Shown piece after piece: positions 63,631 to 64,000 of a stretch of DNA of 64,000 nucleotides. Each line of letters begins with the position of its first letter. The stretch's first letter is position 1. Under the pieces are notes generated by a model. The model was not told the DNA's origin. It saw only the letters and a list, made by a program, of their open reading frames with translations, and did no database searches. Source of the DNA: Rhizobium leguminosarum (GTDB lineage Bacteria; Pseudomonadota; Alphaproteobacteria; Rhizobiales; Rhizobiaceae). The DNA lies in assembly GCF_017876795.1 (NCBI RefSeq), contig NZ_JAGIOR010000005.1, forward strand, positions 1-64,000, in the 5' to 3' direction. The position numbers and the translations under genes were made by a program.

Positions 63631-64000
63631 TCAACCCGCTGATACCAGTTTATTCACAGACGAGCTGGCGGAGCCGATACCCTTGCAGACAAGGGAAACC
63701 TGAGTGACGTCATTGTAGACGTCGCGCAGGCCAGCAACCATCGCTTCGAAATCCTCCCCCCCTTGCGGAGCACCTGGCGTCTGCACTCCCGCTGCTCGGG
63801 CCTGCAGAGGGAGCTGCGCGGCCGGCCCAGGCGGGGCACCCGTCACAAGGGTCACCTCGCCTCCGAGCGCGGGAGGCGCGACCGCATTGTGCCGATGCAT
63901 CGAAGAAAGCGTTTGAAGCACGCGATCGCCCAGCGGGTTCGTCTGCGTTACAGCCCGCCCAACCTCCAAGGCCGGAGGAACTGACGCCACCCCAGCCGCC
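63631..64000 (-). CDS. nolB: NolB, T3SS inner-rod protein (5' end beyond window)
   Basis: At least 123 residues; the frame is open to the edge. C terminus GGEDFEAMVAGLRDVYNDVT and VSLVCKGIGSASSSVNKLVS resembles inner-rod (SctI/NolB) proteins, and nolB-rhcJ is the conserved start of this operon. Proline/alanine-rich N-terminal half. Confidence 0.85.
   Translation of the reverse strand, partial: AAGVASVPPALEVGRAVTQTNPLGDRVLQTLSSMHRHNAVAPPALGGEVTLVTGAPPGPAAQLPLQARAAGVQTPGAPQGGEDFEAMVAGLRDVYNDVTQVSLVCKGIGSASSSVNKLVSAG

Noticed and set aside
1..64000. CRISPR array, tRNA or rRNA genes, plasmid replication origin
   Set aside because: No spaced direct repeats, cloverleaf-like sequences or repC/intact repABC were seen in reading the window.

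Overview
The window looks like part of a symbiotic plasmid or island of an alphaproteobacterial root-nodule bacterium, most likely Rhizobium (R. etli/R. phaseoli type). The basis is a rhizobial type III secretion (T3SS) operon (nolB-rhcJ-nolU-rhcL-rhcN-rhcO-rhcQ-rhcR-rhcS-rhcT-rhcU, minus strand, 54325-64000), its regulator ttsI, tts boxes, a nod box, symbiotic fixI/fixS, and very dense insertion sequences (IS5, IS6, IS66, IS110, IS256, IS3, IS4, IS21, IS481, IS91), two group II introns and a recombinase-in-trio (RIT) element. No tRNA, rRNA or CRISPR array was seen.

Layout. 1-2457: a group II intron sits between half an IS6 transposase and the 3' part of a second group II maturase. 2871-4021: a HopX/XopE-like effector with an N-myristoylation motif behind a tts box. 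4134-5245: IS5 copy 1. 5293-10777: chromosome-like metabolic block with an S10 carboxypeptidase, a frameshifted amino-acid ABC ATPase, and dgcN-dgcA-dat (probable D-glutamate catabolism). 10901-15892: IS debris around an orphan RepA-like protein with a ruined Walker A motif, then IS5 copy 2. 15976-19929: fixI (5' end cut by IS5), fixS, a Crp/Fnr regulator, and a decayed ccmI/cycH. 19993-26460: a graveyard of recombinase, acyltransferase, IS66 and IS6 pieces with a second group II intron. 27100-29125: a two-component system whose kinase has a tandemly duplicated membrane sensor. 29541-36890: IS66 with perfect 8-bp target repeats, IS5 copy 3, and IS4, IS3 and IS256.

37081-49085 is a first T3SS regulatory locus: nod box, tts box, ttsI copy 1, then an rhcC2 secretin gene broken by IS4, an IS91-type element (itself carrying a RIT element) and IS21. 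50018-52795 is a second, intact copy in the opposite direction: ttsI, rhcC2 and a CpaD-like lipoprotein gene (the NGR234 y4xI-y4xJ-y4xK arrangement as recalled from memory). 53481-54292 is an intact IS6 element; the rhc operon follows.

Inferred working: plant flavonoids through NodD act on the nod box and raise TtsI; TtsI binds tts boxes and switches on effectors (here the HopX/XopE-like gene) and probably its own promoters. RhcN/L/O/Q form the cytoplasmic sorting and energising complex, RhcR/S/T/U the membrane export gate, RhcJ the inner ring, NolB the inner rod and RhcC2 part of the outer-membrane secretin. One of the two regulatory loci has kept its nod box but lost its secretin; the other kept the secretin but shows no nod box next to it.
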